From assembly GCA_030445865.1 (NCBI GenBank), contig JASUSV010000005.1, positions 19,395 to 83,394 on the forward strand: 64,000 bases of DNA, written 5' to 3'. Positions 63,921 to 64,000 of this stretch are shown piece by piece; the first letter of the stretch is position 1; each line of letters opens with the position of its first letter. Below the pieces are notes generated by a model, which saw only the letters and a list, made by a program, of their open reading frames with translations, did not search any database and was not told where the DNA came from. This stretch comes from Clostridia bacterium (GTDB lineage: Bacteria > Bacillota > DSM-521 > Neomoorellales > Neomoorellaceae). The position numbers were made by a program, and so were the translations under genes.

Positions 63921-64000
63921 ATGAAGAGACACCGCAAACTGGTCTCGCTCATCATCGCGCTTGCCTTCGTGCTGAGCCTGGCCCTGCCGGTGGGCTTCGT
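63921..64000 (+). CDS. Exported protein, N-terminal part only
   Basis: The first 26 codons read MKRHRKLVSLIIALAFVLSL then ALPVGFV, a clear signal peptide. The gene runs off the window. AGGGGG lies about 11 bp before the ATG. With a ~190-bp leader it could be an S-layer or other abundant surface protein, but nothing beyond the signal is visible. Confidence 0.75.
   Translation, partial: MKRHRKLVSLIIALAFVLSLALPVGF

Overview
The window is a chromosomal segment of a spore-forming, Gram-positive-type anaerobe of the Clostridia. Gene order, GC-rich coding, frequent GTG/TTG starts, T-box and c-di-AMP RNA control, a SCIFF peptide locus, a murA-spoIID-spoIIQ-spoIIID-mbl block and S-layer-type proteins point to a Moorella/Thermanaeromonas-like thermophilic acetogen group. 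The genus assignment is inference from gene order and recalled families, not from a search.

Layout. 1-5.1 kb: end of the ribosomal superoperon (rpoA, rplQ), ECF transporter core (ecfA1-ecfA2-ecfT), truA, rplM-rpsI. 5.2-7.0 kb: a ranthipeptide (SCIFF) precursor and its radical-SAM maturase. 7.1-13.2 kb: M23 peptidase, CoA-binding protein, thioredoxin reductase, copper chaperone, membrane metallopeptidase, HtrA, RlmH. 13.2-16.8 kb (minus strand): polysaccharide deacetylase with SLH-like tail, and an ATP-grasp/PHP pair. 16.8-18.6 kb: T-box-controlled DAHP synthase. 18.7-20.8 kb: ECF sigma factor and a propeller-bearing anti-sigma factor. 20.8-34.5 kb: argS, pyrG, femX-like, alr, sppA, spo0F-like, class II aldolase, fsa, rho, LysM/M23. 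34.5-40 kb: a glycine-betaine-type ABC transporter under a c-di-AMP riboswitch, set in decayed mobile DNA. 40-47.9 kb: rpmE, prfA, prmC, tsaC-type gene, mntP, a phosphatase-RpiB fusion, comEB, wecB. 47.9-55.1 kb: the complete F-type ATP synthase operon. 55.2-60.7 kb: cell wall and sporulation genes. 60.8-64 kb: surface and wall-polymer genes, ending inside a secreted protein.

The most unusual thing is a family of ~255-bp elements (call it R) at 5356, 17227, 29863 and 52964, with a shortened relative at 11349. They carry no credible ORF. They have imperfect terminal inverted repeats, nested long-range complementary arms with base-pair-preserving changes between copies, and three of four full copies are flanked by a perfect 8-bp direct repeat (AAAAATTT, AAATTTTT, TTGAAATA). 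All lie in the same orientation as the gene downstream, just ahead of its ribosome-binding site. Two sit in or against the U-tract of an intrinsic terminator and one splits the ATP synthase operon between atpG and atpD. This looks like a mobile, RNA-structured, operon-tolerated element that I cannot match to a named family.

Other notable points: a SCIFF peptide with five rather than six core cysteines; a palindromic -35 box shared by two divergent promoters; a probable CTG start for rlmH; a hairpin placed between the Shine-Dalgarno and the start codon of the deacetylase gene; an LMW phosphatase-RpiB fusion; and an anti-sigma factor fused to a repeat domain resembling a TolB propeller. No rRNA or tRNA gene, CRISPR array or intact transposase was seen.
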